A program made the position numbers and the translations under genes. Source: JBBDSV01 sp040904785 (GTDB lineage Bacteria > Actinomycetota > Nitriliruptoria > Nitriliruptorales > Nitriliruptoraceae). From it: a stretch of DNA of 33,780 nt. The notes under the pieces were generated by a model that saw nothing but the letters and a program-made list of their open reading frames with translations, did not search any database and was not told the origin of the DNA. This document shows, piece by piece, positions 8,232 through 16,811 of this stretch (positions within the stretch are counted from its first letter, which is position 1; every line of letters begins with the position of its first letter). The DNA lies in NCBI GenBank assembly GCA_040904785.1, contig JBBDSV010000057.1:1-33780 (forward strand). The letters run 5' to 3'.

Positions 8232-9534
8232 GGCGCCTGTTCGCCGACCTCGCCGCACTGTTTCGTGCGGAGCAGCTCTTCTCGGGGCTTCGCCCACCCA
8301 CGCCACCGTTGTGGCTCGACGATCCGTCGGCGCCACCTCCACCCGAAGGCAGGGCACGCGCGGTGCTGACGGCGCATGGCCGCCCCGTTGCGGTTGAGGA
8401 AGTCGGGGGCACACCCGCAGAACGTGCGGCTCTCCGCGATGCTGGTGTCGCCGTCGTCGTGCCGATGATCGCGGCCGACGATCTCGTCGGCGTCATCAAT
8501 GTCGGCGGCCGGGCGGATGGCGCGGCATATGGCAGTGATGATCAGCGACTGCTCGCACGGATCGCTTCGACGGCGGGCCGTGCTGTTCGGTTGGCGAAGC
8601 TCCGCACGGCGATCGATCGTGACGAGCTCGAGCTGTACTACCAGCCGAAGGTCGAGCTGGCCACCGGTGAGGTCGTCGGCGTCGAGGCGCTGATTCGCTG
8701 GAACCACCCCGTCCAGGGACTGCTGCCGCCGAATCGTTTCGTCCCACTCGTCGAGGAAAGCGCGTTGATCGCCGACTTCACCCGGTGGGTGCTACGGCAG
8801 TCGGTAGAACAGCTTGCGTCTTGGCGGACAGCGGGCATCGCAAACGGATTGACGATGGCGATCAATGTTCCGCCGGGCCTGTTCATCGACCCGGCATTCG
8901 TCGACGACGTCGTCAGCACACTCGACGGCACGACGATCACCACGACGGATATCGAGATCGAACTGACCGAGACCGCGTTCGCCGACGATCAGGACGCCAT
9001 GCTGGCTGCGGCGCAGGAATTGACTGACCGTGGCGTCGCGCTGGCCATCGACGACTTCGGCACCGGGTACTCCTCGCTGGCCTACCTGCAGCGGCTGCCG
9101 GTGCGCGACGTCAAGATCGACCGCCGATTTGTCACCGACGTCGTGTCGAGCGACAGCGACCGCGCGATCGTGCGCTCGACGATCGCGCTGAGCCACGATT
9201 TGGGATTCCGTGTGGTNNNNNNNNNNNNNNNNNNNNNNNNNNNNNNNNNNNNNNNNNNNNNNNNNNNNNNNNNNNNNNNNNNNNNNNNNNNNNNNNNNNN
9301 NNNNNNNNNNNNNNNNGCGCGATCGTGCGCTCGACGATCGCGCTGAGCCACGATTTGGGATTCCGTGTGGTCGCCGAAGGTGTCGAGGACGAGGTGACCG
9401 AACAGCTGTTGCGCGATCTGGGTGCCGACCAGGCGCAGGGATATCGGTGGACACGGCCGCTGCCCGCCGACGACTTCGTCGCATGGTGGACCGCGCGGCG
9501 CGCGAACGTTCGGCAGTCCGAGTCGCCGGGATGA
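8228..9534 (+). CDS. GAF-EAL cyclic-di-GMP phosphodiesterase (interrupted by spurious gap)
   Basis: The N-terminal region (about 1-130) contains a GAF-like half domain (VVVPMIAADDLVGVINVGG, then SDDQRLLARIAS). An EAL domain follows, predicted to hydrolyse c-di-GMP. All key EAL motifs are visible: EALIRW (Glu153), the INVPPGLF asparagine, IEIELTET, IDDFGTGYSSL, VKIDRRFV, VAEGVED after the gap, and QGYRWTRPLP. No GGDEF domain is present. The gene is crossed by 100 N at 9217-9316. Removing 9217-9371 joins the 55-bp overlap and restores one 383-residue frame with all motifs in register. The ATG overlaps the upstream sensor stop, and the TGA overlaps the kinase ATG at 9531. Confidence 0.88.
9162..9216 (+). 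repeat. 55-bp sequence repeated across the gap (left copy)
   Basis: The last 55 bases before the N run are identical to the first 55 bases after it (9317-9371). A length of 55 equals a common assembler k-mer, and both copies encode the same EAL residues (AIVRSTIALSHDLGFRV). This is best explained as two contig ends that overlap but were joined with Ns. Confidence 0.93.
9217..9316. other. Scaffold gap of 100 N, probably negative-length
   Basis: Exactly 100 N is the usual placeholder for a gap of unknown size. Identical 55-bp flanks and perfect frame restoration after merging show that no sequence is likely to be missing. Protein frames predicted through the Ns are artefacts. Confidence 0.95.
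9317..9371 (+). repeat. 55-bp sequence repeated across the gap (right copy)
   Basis: This is an exact copy of 9162-9216, immediately after the N run. It should be collapsed with the left copy when the gene is reconstructed. Confidence 0.93.
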
Positions 9535-10787
9535 GCTCGAAGCCGCGCGTGGTGCAGGACGCGGTCGGCGTCACGGTGCATCGCGTCGTCATCATCGGTC
9601 TCGTTGCGTCGGTCGTCGTGACAGTCGGACTGCGGCAACCCGCGGGAACGCACCGGTCGGCGGCGATCGCCGTGTCGGTCGCCGCGGTTGCCATCGCGTT
9701 CACGCTTGGCCGACCCCAGATCTGGCCGTTGTGGCGCGCGACCGGCGGCGTGGTCGCCTCGGCACTCATCGCGGTGTTGTTCGCCGTGACCGGTGGCACC
9801 GAGTCGATCTATCAGGACGCCCTCGTGGCGATCATGGTGATCTCTGCGGTGACACTGCCGGGAAGATTGGTCGCGGTGAACGTCGTCGCCGCGGTGCTCG
9901 CCGCTGCCAGCACCTGGATCTACGACCCCCGTTTCGACGGCGTGTTCCTCGCCGACCTCGTCGCCGACCTCGCCGTGTGGCTGGCCGTCACCCTCGGTGT
10001 CTACCTACAGACGCGGGCGGTGCGGCATCGCACCGACGAGTTGCGGCGCAGCAATGAACATCGTCGCGCGATGCTCAATGCGGTCTCCCACGAATTGCGC
10101 ACCCCGCTGACGTCGGTCGTGGGATTCGCCGAGACACTCGACCGTCTCGACGAGACGCTCGATGCCGCGCAGCGCCGCGAGGTGGTCGGCCAGCTGCGCG
10201 CCAGCGCGTCGCACTTGGCCACGCTCGTCGACGTCGTGCTCGAAGCCGAGACGTTGCTGCGTGGTCAGGGAACGTCGATGCGTCGACCGACTGACGTCGC
10301 TGCGGTCGTTGCGGGTGTGTTGGCGACCTACGACCGCGCCGGACCGCGGGTCGACCGCGCCATCGGCGCGGTTGTTGCCGACGTCGATGCGGCCATGCTC
10401 GCGCGCATCGTCGACAACCTGGTGGCCAATGCCGTTCGTGCCGCGGGCGCCGACGGCCGGATTCGTGTCACGGTCCGTTCGCAGGCCGCCGATCTCGTCG
10501 TGTCCGTCGACGACGACGGACCCGGCATCGCCCCGGGGTTCCACGAGGCGATGTTCGAGCCCTTCATCCAGGGGCCTGAGCGGTGGCAGGACCCCCGGCC
10601 TGGCCTGGGACTCGGCCTCACGCTGGTGCGGTCCTGGGTCGCGTTGCACGGCGGTGAGGTCTCGGCCGTCGATGTCGCGCCACACGGCACACGGATCGAT
10701 GTGGTGCTGCCTGACTGCGTCATCGACCGCACGGCGAGCGACGCGGTCGCCGAGGCGAGCCCGGACGCCGACGACCGCAGTCCGTAG
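9531..10787 (+). CDS. Membrane-bound sensor histidine kinase (orphan)
   Basis: The 418-residue protein has an N-terminal membrane region of about five or six spans (for example VVIIGLVASVVVTVGL), then HisKA and HATPase_c domains. The phosphoacceptor motif is NAVSHELRTPL (His187), the N box RIVDNLVANAVRA, G1 DDDGPGIAP, the F box MFEPFIQGPE and G2 GLGLGLTLVRSW, so kinase activity should be intact. The ATG overlaps the stop of the GAF-EAL gene by four bases, making it third in a coupled set of sensor, phosphodiesterase and kinase. No response regulator is encoded next to it; the phosphotransfer partner is unknown. The C-terminal tail of about 25 residues is acidic and low complexity. Confidence 0.9.
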   Translation: MSSKPRVVQDAVGVTVHRVVIIGLVASVVVTVGLRQPAGTHRSAAIAVSVAAVAIAFTLGRPQIWPLWRATGGVVASALIAVLFAVTGGTESIYQDALVAIMVISAVTLPGRLVAVNVVAAVLAAASTWIYDPRFDGVFLADLVADLAVWLAVTLGVYLQTRAVRHRTDELRRSNEHRRAMLNAVSHELRTPLTSVVGFAETLDRLDETLDAAQRREVVGQLRASASHLATLVDVVLEAETLLRGQGTSMRRPTDVAAVVAGVLATYDRAGPRVDRAIGAVVADVDAAMLARIVDNLVANAVRAAGADGRIRVTVRSQAADLVVSVDDDGPGIAPGFHEAMFEPFIQGPERWQDPRPGLGLGLTLVRSWVALHGGEVSAVDVAPHGTRIDVVLPDCVIDRTASDAVAEASPDADDRSP

Positions 10788-10833
10788 CCGGGCGGCGGGG
10801 CATCAGTTCGCACGGTTGTCACGGTCGCGGATT

Positions 10834-10843
10834 GTGCATGCAC
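10834..10843. promoter_or_regulatory. Perfect 10-bp palindrome upstream of rhodanese
   Basis: GTGCATGCAC is self-complementary and lies 56 bases before the rhodanese start, downstream of a TTGTCA element at 10816-10821. It could be a small operator or a chance palindrome. No clear -10 was found at the matching distance. Confidence 0.2.
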
Positions 10844-10898
10844 CGCGTGCGCGCCAACGTTCGCGCGACACACCAACCCCAAGACCGCGAGGAGCATG

Positions 10899-11747
10899 AT
10901 GAGCGTTGACGCACTGGTGACGACCGACTGGGTTGCCCAACACCTCGACGACCCGGACGTTGTGATCGCCGAAGTCGACGAGGACGCCTCCGCGTACCAC
11001 GAGAGCCACATTCCGGGCGCGATCGGTTTCGATTGGAAGCTCGACTTCCAGGACCCCGTTCGCCGGACGTTCCTGGACCGCGAAGGGTTCGAGAAACTGC
11101 TCGACTCGCGCGGCATCACCAACGACCATCACGTCGTGCTGTACGGCGGCAACAACAACTGGTTCGCGGCGTACGCCTACTGGTACTTCCGCGTCTACGG
11201 ACACGACAAGGTCAGCCTGATGAATGGCGGGCGCAAGGCCTGGGAGGTCGAGGGCCGCGAGTTCACCGCCGATCCCACGCCGGTGACGCCCACCTCCGGC
11301 TATAAGGCCAGCGAACCTGACGCGTCCATCCGGGCTCGTCGCGACGAGATCCTGTCCGCCTACGTCGAGGCACCCGACGGCACGGCGCTCGTCGACGTGC
11401 GCTCGCCTGCCGAGTATGCCGGCGAGGTGCTCGCACCCGAGCACCTGCAGAACGAGTCGGCGCAGGTGCCCGGACACATTCCGGGTGCGGCCAACGTGCC
11501 GTGGAGCAACGCCGTCGACCCCGAGAAGGGCACGTTCCTGCCCGTCGACGAGCTCCGTGAGCTGTACGCGGGCGAGGGCGTGACCGGCGACAAGAAGGTC
11601 GCTGCCTACTGCCGCATCGGTGAACGCAGTGCCCACACCTGGTTCGTGCTGCACGAACTGTTGGGCTACGACGACGTCAAGAACTACGACGGGTCGTGGA
11701 CCGAATACGGGTCGCTGATCGACGTTCCGGTCGAACGCGGCGCCTGA
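10899..11747 (+). CDS. Thiosulfate/3-mercaptopyruvate sulfurtransferase (two rhodanese domains)
   Basis: This is a cytoplasmic sulfurtransferase that moves a sulfane sulfur from thiosulfate or mercaptopyruvate to an acceptor such as cyanide or a thiol. The 282-residue protein has an inactive N-terminal rhodanese domain (HIPGAIGFDWKLDF, LYGGNNNWFAAYAYW) and an active C-terminal domain (LVDVRSPAEYAGE, HIPGAANVPW) with the active loop YCRIGERSAH (Cys238). CRIGERS is typical of the actinobacterial thiosulfate:cyanide type (CysA/SseA-like). The ATG at 10899 is preferred to the ATG at 10896 because GAGGAG ends 4 bases before it. It stands alone, followed by a strong hairpin at 11762. Confidence 0.92.
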   Translation: MSVDALVTTDWVAQHLDDPDVVIAEVDEDASAYHESHIPGAIGFDWKLDFQDPVRRTFLDREGFEKLLDSRGITNDHHVVLYGGNNNWFAAYAYWYFRVYGHDKVSLMNGGRKAWEVEGREFTADPTPVTPTSGYKASEPDASIRARRDEILSAYVEAPDGTALVDVRSPAEYAGEVLAPEHLQNESAQVPGHIPGAANVPWSNAVDPEKGTFLPVDELRELYAGEGVTGDKKVAAYCRIGERSAHTWFVLHELLGYDDVKNYDGSWTEYGSLIDVPVERGA

Positions 11748-11761
11748 AACCCGGTTCACGA

Positions 11762-11797
11762 GGCCGGCCCGTAGACGGGAGACCGTCCGGGCCGGCC
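11762..11797 (+). terminator. Strong GC hairpin after rhodanese gene
   Basis: Arms GGCCGGCCCG (11762-11771) and CGGGCCGGCC (11788-11797) are perfectly complementary. Inside them GACGG and CCGTC extend the stem around a GAGA tetraloop, with only a TA bulge. The structure begins 14 bases after the rhodanese stop. It lacks a U tract, as many high-GC actinobacterial terminators do. Confidence 0.7.
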
Positions 11798-11912
11798 GTC
11801 GTGTGCCGGCGGACTCTTTCGGCGCGAACGGAGTATCGTCGGCGGGCTGACCAGATCGCGTGAACGTCGGACTTCGCTGCGTGTCCGTCGCGGTCGGCGG
11901 ACAGGGAGAACC

Positions 11913-12926
11913 ATGGGTGCGGTAATCCGTGCGTCGGGACTGGTGAAGCACTACGGCGACGTCGTCGCGCTCGACGGGCTCGACCTCGATGTCGAAGAGG
12001 CAACCGTGCTCGGCCTGCTCGGACCGAATGGCGCCGGCAAGACGACGGCGGTACGCATCCTGACCACGCTGCTGCAGCCCGACGCCGGTGCCGTCGAGGT
12101 CGCGGGCGTCGACGTGCTCGCCGATCCGCAGTCGGCGCGTGAGCGCATCGGGCTGTCCGGGCAGTACGCGGCGGTCGACGAGCATCTGACCGGCTACGAG
12201 AATCTCGAGATGATCGGCCGCCTCTACCACCTGGGGCTGGCTCGGGCGCGGACCCGCGCGCGGGAGTTACTGGTGCGGTTCGACCTCGACGAGGCGGGCA
12301 ATCGCCCCGTCAAGACCTACTCCGGAGGCATGCGGCGCCGGCTTGACCTCGCCGGTGCGCTCGTTGCCGAGCCGCCGGTCCTGTTCCTCGACGAGCCGAC
12401 GACGGGACTCGACCCGCGCAGCCGCATCAACATGTGGGAAGTCATCCGGGAGCTGCTGAACGACGGCACGACGCTGTTGCTGACGACGCAGTACCTCGAG
12501 GAGGCCGACCGGCTGGCGGACGACATCATCGTCATCGACCACGGTCGTTCGATTGCGCACGGCACCGCGAATGCGCTCAAGGCACAAGTTGGCGGAGAAC
12601 GGATCGAGTTGGTCGTCGCCGAGAGCGATGACCTGACGCGCGCACGGGATATCGCCACCGACGTTTCGGTCGGCGACGTACTGGTCGATGCCCACACGAA
12701 TGAGGTCGTCGCGCCGGTGTCCGGCGGGCCCGATGACCTTATGGCGGTGTTGCGACGGCTCGACGCGGCCGGCGTTCGCCTGCTCGACGTCGGGTTGCGG
12801 CGGCCGACGCTCGACGACGTCTTTCTCGCACTCACGGGGCACGTCGCCGAGCCGGAGCCGGTCGACCACGAGTCGGCCGGCGACATCGATGCGGATCCCG
12901 GTGACCGCGCGGAGGTTGTGGGATGA
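11913..12926 (+). CDS. DrrA-like ABC exporter ATPase
   Basis: This is the ATP-binding subunit of a daunorubicin-resistance-type (DrrA) ABC-2 exporter, powering efflux of a hydrophobic compound or lipid through the next gene's permease. The 337-residue protein has Walker A LGPNGAGKTT (about 36-45), Q-loop GLSGQYAAVDEHLTG, signature YSGGMRRRLDLA, Walker B VLFLDEPTTGLDP and switch TTQYLEEADRLADD. The ADRL motif and the C-terminal domain ending RRPTLDDVFLALTGH are typical of DrrA. About 30 acidic residues follow the domain. GGGAGAA lies just upstream of the ATG. The TGA overlaps the permease ATG (ATGA). The substrate cannot be told from sequence. Confidence 0.9.
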   Translation: MGAVIRASGLVKHYGDVVALDGLDLDVEEATVLGLLGPNGAGKTTAVRILTTLLQPDAGAVEVAGVDVLADPQSARERIGLSGQYAAVDEHLTGYENLEMIGRLYHLGLARARTRARELLVRFDLDEAGNRPVKTYSGGMRRRLDLAGALVAEPPVLFLDEPTTGLDPRSRINMWEVIRELLNDGTTLLLTTQYLEEADRLADDIIVIDHGRSIAHGTANALKAQVGGERIELVVAESDDLTRARDIATDVSVGDVLVDAHTNEVVAPVSGGPDDLMAVLRRLDAAGVRLLDVGLRRPTLDDVFLALTGHVAEPEPVDHESAGDIDADPGDRAEVVG

Positions 12927-13723
12927 GCGCGCTGTTGGAAGCGATCGTCGACGGGCATGTCGTCGCGAAGCGCAACGTGATCAAGATCAAGCGCGACCCC
13001 GAAGTGCTCATCTGGGTCCTGATGTCGCCGATCATGTTCGTACTGCTGTTCGCCTACGTGTTCGGCGGCGCGATCAACCCACCGGACGGCACGAACTACC
13101 GCGAGTTCCTCATCGGCGGGATCTTCGCGCAGACGGTCGTGTTCGGGGCGACGTTCACCGGCGCGGGCATCGCTGACGACATGCGCAAGGGCATTATTGA
13201 CCGGTTCCGGTCGCTGCCGATGTCACGCTCGGCGATGCTCGTCGGACGGACGACGAGCGATGTGATCTACAACGTCTTGTCGATCGCGATCATGTCGCTG
13301 ACCGGTCTTGTCGTCGGCTGGCGGATCCGTGGGTCGCTGGGCGACGCGGTGCTCGCCTACGTGCTGCTGCTGGTGTTCGCGTTCGCGTTCTCGTGGGTGA
13401 TGGCGTACGTCGGACTGATCGTTCCCAGTGTCGAGGTGATCAACAACGCCTCGTTTATGGTGATCATGCCGTTGACGTTTGTGTCGAATGCGTTCGTGCC
13501 GCGCGAGTTCTTTCCGTCGGCGCTGCAGTGGTTCGTCGAGTGGAATCCGGTGTCGGCGGTCACGCAGGCGATCCGGGAACTGTTCGGCAACGCGGCTCCG
13601 GTCGTCGATGGCGTGTGGGCGATGCGCCACCCGGTGGCCTACACGCTGCTGTGGACCGCGATCATTCTGGCGATCTTCGTGCCACTGTCGATCCGCCAGT
13701 ACAAGCGTTCGACGTTGCGTTGA
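12923..13723 (+). CDS. DrrB-like ABC-2 type permease
   Basis: This is the membrane subunit of the exporter, translationally coupled to the DrrA-like ATPase by an ATGA overlap. The 266-residue protein has six predicted spans. It begins with a cytoplasmic segment (VVAKRNVIKIKRDPEVL) before the first helix LIWVLMSPIMFVLLFAYVFG. The ABC-2 hallmark loop DDMRKGIIDRFRSLPMSRSA is present, followed by the late segment FVPREFFPSALQWFVEWNPVSAV in two parts. It converges with the MASE1 kinase gene, with 10 bases between the stops. Confidence 0.9.
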   Translation: MSALLEAIVDGHVVAKRNVIKIKRDPEVLIWVLMSPIMFVLLFAYVFGGAINPPDGTNYREFLIGGIFAQTVVFGATFTGAGIADDMRKGIIDRFRSLPMSRSAMLVGRTTSDVIYNVLSIAIMSLTGLVVGWRIRGSLGDAVLAYVLLLVFAFAFSWVMAYVGLIVPSVEVINNASFMVIMPLTFVSNAFVPREFFPSALQWFVEWNPVSAVTQAIRELFGNAAPVVDGVWAMRHPVAYTLLWTAIILAIFVPLSIRQYKRSTLR

Positions 13724-13733
13724 CATCGCGTGC

Positions 13734-15368
13734 TCAGACGTCGCGTGTCGCACCGATCGCGACGGGGAGCTCCAACACGAACGTCGCCCCGCCCGGTTCG
13801 GCGGGTTCGTAGCGCAGCGCACCTTCGTTGGCGATCGCGAGGTCGCGGCAGATCGCCAGGCCTAGTCCGAGGCCGATCGTGGGCCGGGTGTCGCCGGTGA
13901 CCTCCTGGCTGAACGCGTCGAACAGGTGGGGGATGAACCAGTCGGGGACGCCAGGTCCGCGATCGTGGACACGGATCGTGGCACGACGGTCGTGGATGTC
14001 GAGGGCGATGATGATCGGCGACGCCCCGTATTTCGTGGCGTTGTCGAGCAGGTTGACGACGATGCGTTCGACGTGTGTCGGGTCGGCGAACGCCAGTACC
14101 GGCCGGTCCCCGACCGCGATGGCCACGTCGGCACGGTCGGGCCGCTCGCGCAGGACCTGGGTGATCAGGTCGGTGAGATCGACCGTCCGGGGTTGTGCGC
14201 GCAGGCCGCGGTCGCGTCCGGGCTCGCCGCCCGGGTGATGCGCCCGGCTGAACATGAGCAGGTCATTGATCATCGCCGTCAGGTGCCGGCCGTTGCGCAG
14301 GATGATCTCGAGGCCGTCGCGCGCCGCGTCGTCGAGTTCCTGGCCGCGGTCGGCGTCGAGCAGCAGCTCACTGAACCCGACAATCGGCGTCAGCGGTGTT
14401 CGCAGTTCGTGCGACACTGCGGCTAGCAGGTGCTCGCGGGCCTCGGCAAGATCCTGGTAGGCCTCGCTCTCGGCGGTGCGTGAGGCGATCACCAGTGCCG
14501 TTACCGTCGTGCCGGCGAGGAACAGATGCAGCACGACCGATGCGGTCGTGGCCGACAGTTCCGGATCGGCGAACGGGCCACGGTCGAACGCGGTCGCGGC
14601 GACAGCGACGAACGTGGTGATGACGATGCCGAGCGCCGCACCGGCCAGACGGGTCCGCACGGCCGTCCAGATCAGCGGCAGCACGACGAGCCAGCTGAGG
14701 TGTACGGACAATGGTGAGGGCGGCAGCAGGAAGAGCACCGTGGTCACGGTCCCGGCGAGCGTGACCGACGCCCACACCTCGGAGGTGCGGTCGGCGCGCC
14801 AGACGACGACCCCGCCGAGCAGCAGCATGCACGGCGTGACCGTGAGCACGCCGAGCACGTCACCGATGAACCAGGTGGCGGCCGCTGCCGCGAACCACCC
14901 GTCGGGTGTGCCGAAGAACACGGCGGTACCGCCCAGCAAGCCCGCCGGCACGCTGCCGACGAGCGCGGCGGACAGGAACACCATGACGTCGCGTGCCGAT
15001 CGCAGCCGGTGAGCGCCCCATCGAACCCCCAGCATCGCGATCGACAGGTGACCGATCAGGTTCGCGACCGGCCAGACGACGAGCGACACGATCGACGGTG
15101 CGACGAGCAGTCCGTGGACCAGTTGCAGTGCGAGCAGGACGGCGAGCAGCACGGGCCAGCGTTGGCGCGGGAGGATCAGCAATCCGCCGACCGCGATGCC
15201 TGCTGCGGGCCAGTAGATGGCGGCGACCTGCCCGACGTCCTGGATCGCCGAAGCGAACAGTCCGGCGGCGACGTAGGCCGCACCGACGAGCGCAATTGGG
15301 GTTGCGTACATCCCGCGGAGATCGCGCCGCGTGCGTGTCGTGGCCCCGGACGAAACCTGCGACGCCAT
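13734..15368 (-). CDS. MASE1-type membrane sensor histidine kinase (orphan)
   Basis: The 544-residue protein begins with a short cytoplasmic leader, then a MASE1-like integral membrane sensor domain of about eight spans. The hallmark AAIYWPAAGIAVGGLLI lies near residue 50, with FFGTPDGWFAAAAATWFIGD further on. HisKA follows with AAVSHELRTPLTPIVGF (His320), then HATPase_c with NLLDNATKYG, HDRGPGVPDWF and GLGLGLAICRDLA. All catalytic boxes are intact. The ATG is preceded by AAGGGGGG, and a -10-like TAGGAT occurs on the minus strand at 15393-15398. No response regulator is adjacent. The ligand of MASE1 domains is generally unknown. Confidence 0.9.
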   Translation of the reverse strand: MASQVSSGATTRTRRDLRGMYATPIALVGAAYVAAGLFASAIQDVGQVAAIYWPAAGIAVGGLLILPRQRWPVLLAVLLALQLVHGLLVAPSIVSLVVWPVANLIGHLSIAMLGVRWGAHRLRSARDVMVFLSAALVGSVPAGLLGGTAVFFGTPDGWFAAAAATWFIGDVLGVLTVTPCMLLLGGVVVWRADRTSEVWASVTLAGTVTTVLFLLPPSPLSVHLSWLVVLPLIWTAVRTRLAGAALGIVITTFVAVAATAFDRGPFADPELSATTASVVLHLFLAGTTVTALVIASRTAESEAYQDLAEAREHLLAAVSHELRTPLTPIVGFSELLLDADRGQELDDAARDGLEIILRNGRHLTAMINDLLMFSRAHHPGGEPGRDRGLRAQPRTVDLTDLITQVLRERPDRADVAIAVGDRPVLAFADPTHVERIVVNLLDNATKYGASPIIIALDIHDRRATIRVHDRGPGVPDWFIPHLFDAFSQEVTGDTRPTIGLGLGLAICRDLAIANEGALRYEPAEPGGATFVLELPVAIGATRDV

Positions 15369-15520
15369 CGACCCCCCTTGCGCAGACGGCGCATCCTACG
15401 GCGCTCGTGCGGCGCGTCGTGGTGAAGATGGACGGCTCGCGCTCGCGGGACGTTGGCAGTCGGCGCGGCAACGTTCCACCGGCCACCGGTCGCGGGACGC
15501 CACCGGTTCGACACGATGCA

Positions 15521-15526
15521 TATCCT
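15521..15526 (+). promoter_or_regulatory. -10 element TATCCT, leaderless start of PGPGW gene
   Basis: TATCCT is followed by six bases and then ATG at 15533, which would place transcription start at or next to the start codon. No ribosome binding site is present, consistent with a leaderless mRNA. No good -35 match was found. Confidence 0.45.
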
Positions 15527-15532
15527 CCCGCC

Positions 15533-16186
15533 ATGACCGCCGACGCTCGCTTCCGTGACCGCATGGTGCTCGGGCCGGTGCTGCGGTATCTCGATGGCGA
15601 CGAGACGCTGGTGGCGTGGACCCACGTCAACGTCCCCGCGACGCGATCGCCGGCCGTGCTCCTGGTTACGAACCGCAACTGTCTGCTCTACGTCGCCAGC
15701 TCCGCGATCCCCGATGTGTCGACGCCGATCGAGCAGCTATCGGCGTTCTCGTTCCGCCATCGGAATGCCGAGGTGGTGCGCCTGCGACTGTCCGGGGCCA
15801 ACGGACCGATCGACGTCGAACTGTCGCTGACGAATCGCGTGCGATCGCGGTCGGTGGGACGGGTGCTCTCGGCGCTGACCGAACGTCATGTGGCAGCACC
15901 CGACTCCTTCAATCCGGCGCTGACGTCGCCGATTCCCCCGATGGTGCGCAGCGTGCGGCATCATGCCCGTCGCGTGTGGATCACGATCCTCGGCGTCACC
16001 GTGCTCCTGCTGTCCGTCGCCCTGTCGCTTCCCGGTGTCCCGGGCCCCGGCGCGCTCATCGCAGTCGCCGGTGTTGCCATCCTTGCGCGTGAGTACGAAT
16101 GGGCGCGTGACGTTCACGTCGGGGTCGCGCGGCAGGTCGACCGGCTCCTGTCGTCGGTCCGCCGGCGGCCTCGGCCGCCGCGATGA
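15533..16186 (+). CDS. PGPGW-motif membrane protein
   Basis: This 217-residue protein has a soluble N-terminal region (about 1-140) of alternating strands, then one or two hydrophobic segments (WITILGVTVLLLSVALSLPG and ALIAVAGVAILA). They carry the hallmark of the PGPGW transmembrane family: GVPGPGALIAVAGVAILARE followed by EWA. The family is common in actinobacteria and has no established function. The N-terminal domain resembles small beta-rich membrane-associated domains such as PH-like folds, but that is only an impression. It is translationally coupled to the nuclease gene through an ATGA overlap, so the two may act together at the membrane. Confidence 0.75.
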   Translation: MTADARFRDRMVLGPVLRYLDGDETLVAWTHVNVPATRSPAVLLVTNRNCLLYVASSAIPDVSTPIEQLSAFSFRHRNAEVVRLRLSGANGPIDVELSLTNRVRSRSVGRVLSALTERHVAAPDSFNPALTSPIPPMVRSVRHHARRVWITILGVTVLLLSVALSLPGVPGPGALIAVAGVAILAREYEWARDVHVGVARQVDRLLSSVRRRPRPPR

Positions 16187-16782
16187 CTGCGCCACGGGTG
16201 CTAGGCGGTCTCGGCGGCCTCGCGCTGTTTGCCCTGATCGCCACCCTGTTCGTCTCGGCGGTGCGTCAGCTCGACCACGACGTGCAAGCGGGGACGACCG
16301 ACGGCCACACGGGCGCACAACCGCCAGTGGCAGCCGCGGTGCCGATGGATGCGGAAGCCGCGATCGTCGACCGGGTGGTCGACGGCGACACGGTCCGGGT
16401 CATCGCCGATCCGCGTGGATCGATCCCGGGCGGGGGATCGATCCGTGTGCGACTGCTCAACATCGATGCACCCGAACTGGCTCGCGACGACCGGCCGGCG
16501 GAATGCGGCGCACGCGACGCGGTGGCGCACATGCTCGAGCTCGTCGCTCCGGGCGATGTGGTGTGGTTGGTGGCTGACGAGGACGATCGTGATGATTTCG
16601 ATCGTCCGTTGCGCGGGATGTGGACCGACGATGGCGTGTTCGTCAACGAGGCGATGGCTGCCGCCGGCTGGGCACGCGACGTCGTGTTCGCGCCCAACGA
16701 CCGGTTCTTCGATGTCGTTGCGCAGGCGGCTGCGACGGCGCGTGCCGACGGACGCGGGATGTGGGAGAAATGCGCCGGGTGA
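16183..16782 (+). CDS. Membrane-anchored thermonuclease (SNase) family protein
   Basis: This 199-residue protein has an N-terminal hydrophobic anchor or signal (GGLALFALIATLFVSAV), a Thr/Ala-rich linker and a staphylococcal-nuclease-like OB domain. Calcium and catalytic motifs are recognisable: VVDGDTVRV, then RVRLLNIDAPE (Arg, Asp and Glu of the active site), and DRPLRGMW for the second arginine. A non-specific, calcium-dependent nuclease acting outside the membrane is the likely role. An acidic insertion (ADEDDRDDFD) precedes the second arginine. The ATG overlaps the stop of the PGPGW gene. It converges with the Fur-family gene. Confidence 0.85.
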   Translation: MTAPRVLGGLGGLALFALIATLFVSAVRQLDHDVQAGTTDGHTGAQPPVAAAVPMDAEAAIVDRVVDGDTVRVIADPRGSIPGGGSIRVRLLNIDAPELARDDRPAECGARDAVAHMLELVAPGDVVWLVADEDDRDDFDRPLRGMWTDDGVFVNEAMAAAGWARDVVFAPNDRFFDVVAQAAATARADGRGMWEKCAG

Positions 16783-16811
16783 CGCCGGCACGTCGTGTGC
16801 ACAGGTGCGTG

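Noticed and set aside
6684..8414. A 576-codon minus-strand open frame opposite the sensor and GAF-EAL genes
   Set aside because: It is extremely Arg/Asp/Gln-rich with no hydrophobic or domain pattern; the plus strand encodes a coherent membrane protein.
9210..9530. Frames reading through the N run as part of the kinase gene
   Set aside because: The N run is an assembly placeholder; the kinase starts at ATG 9531, which overlaps the GAF-EAL stop.
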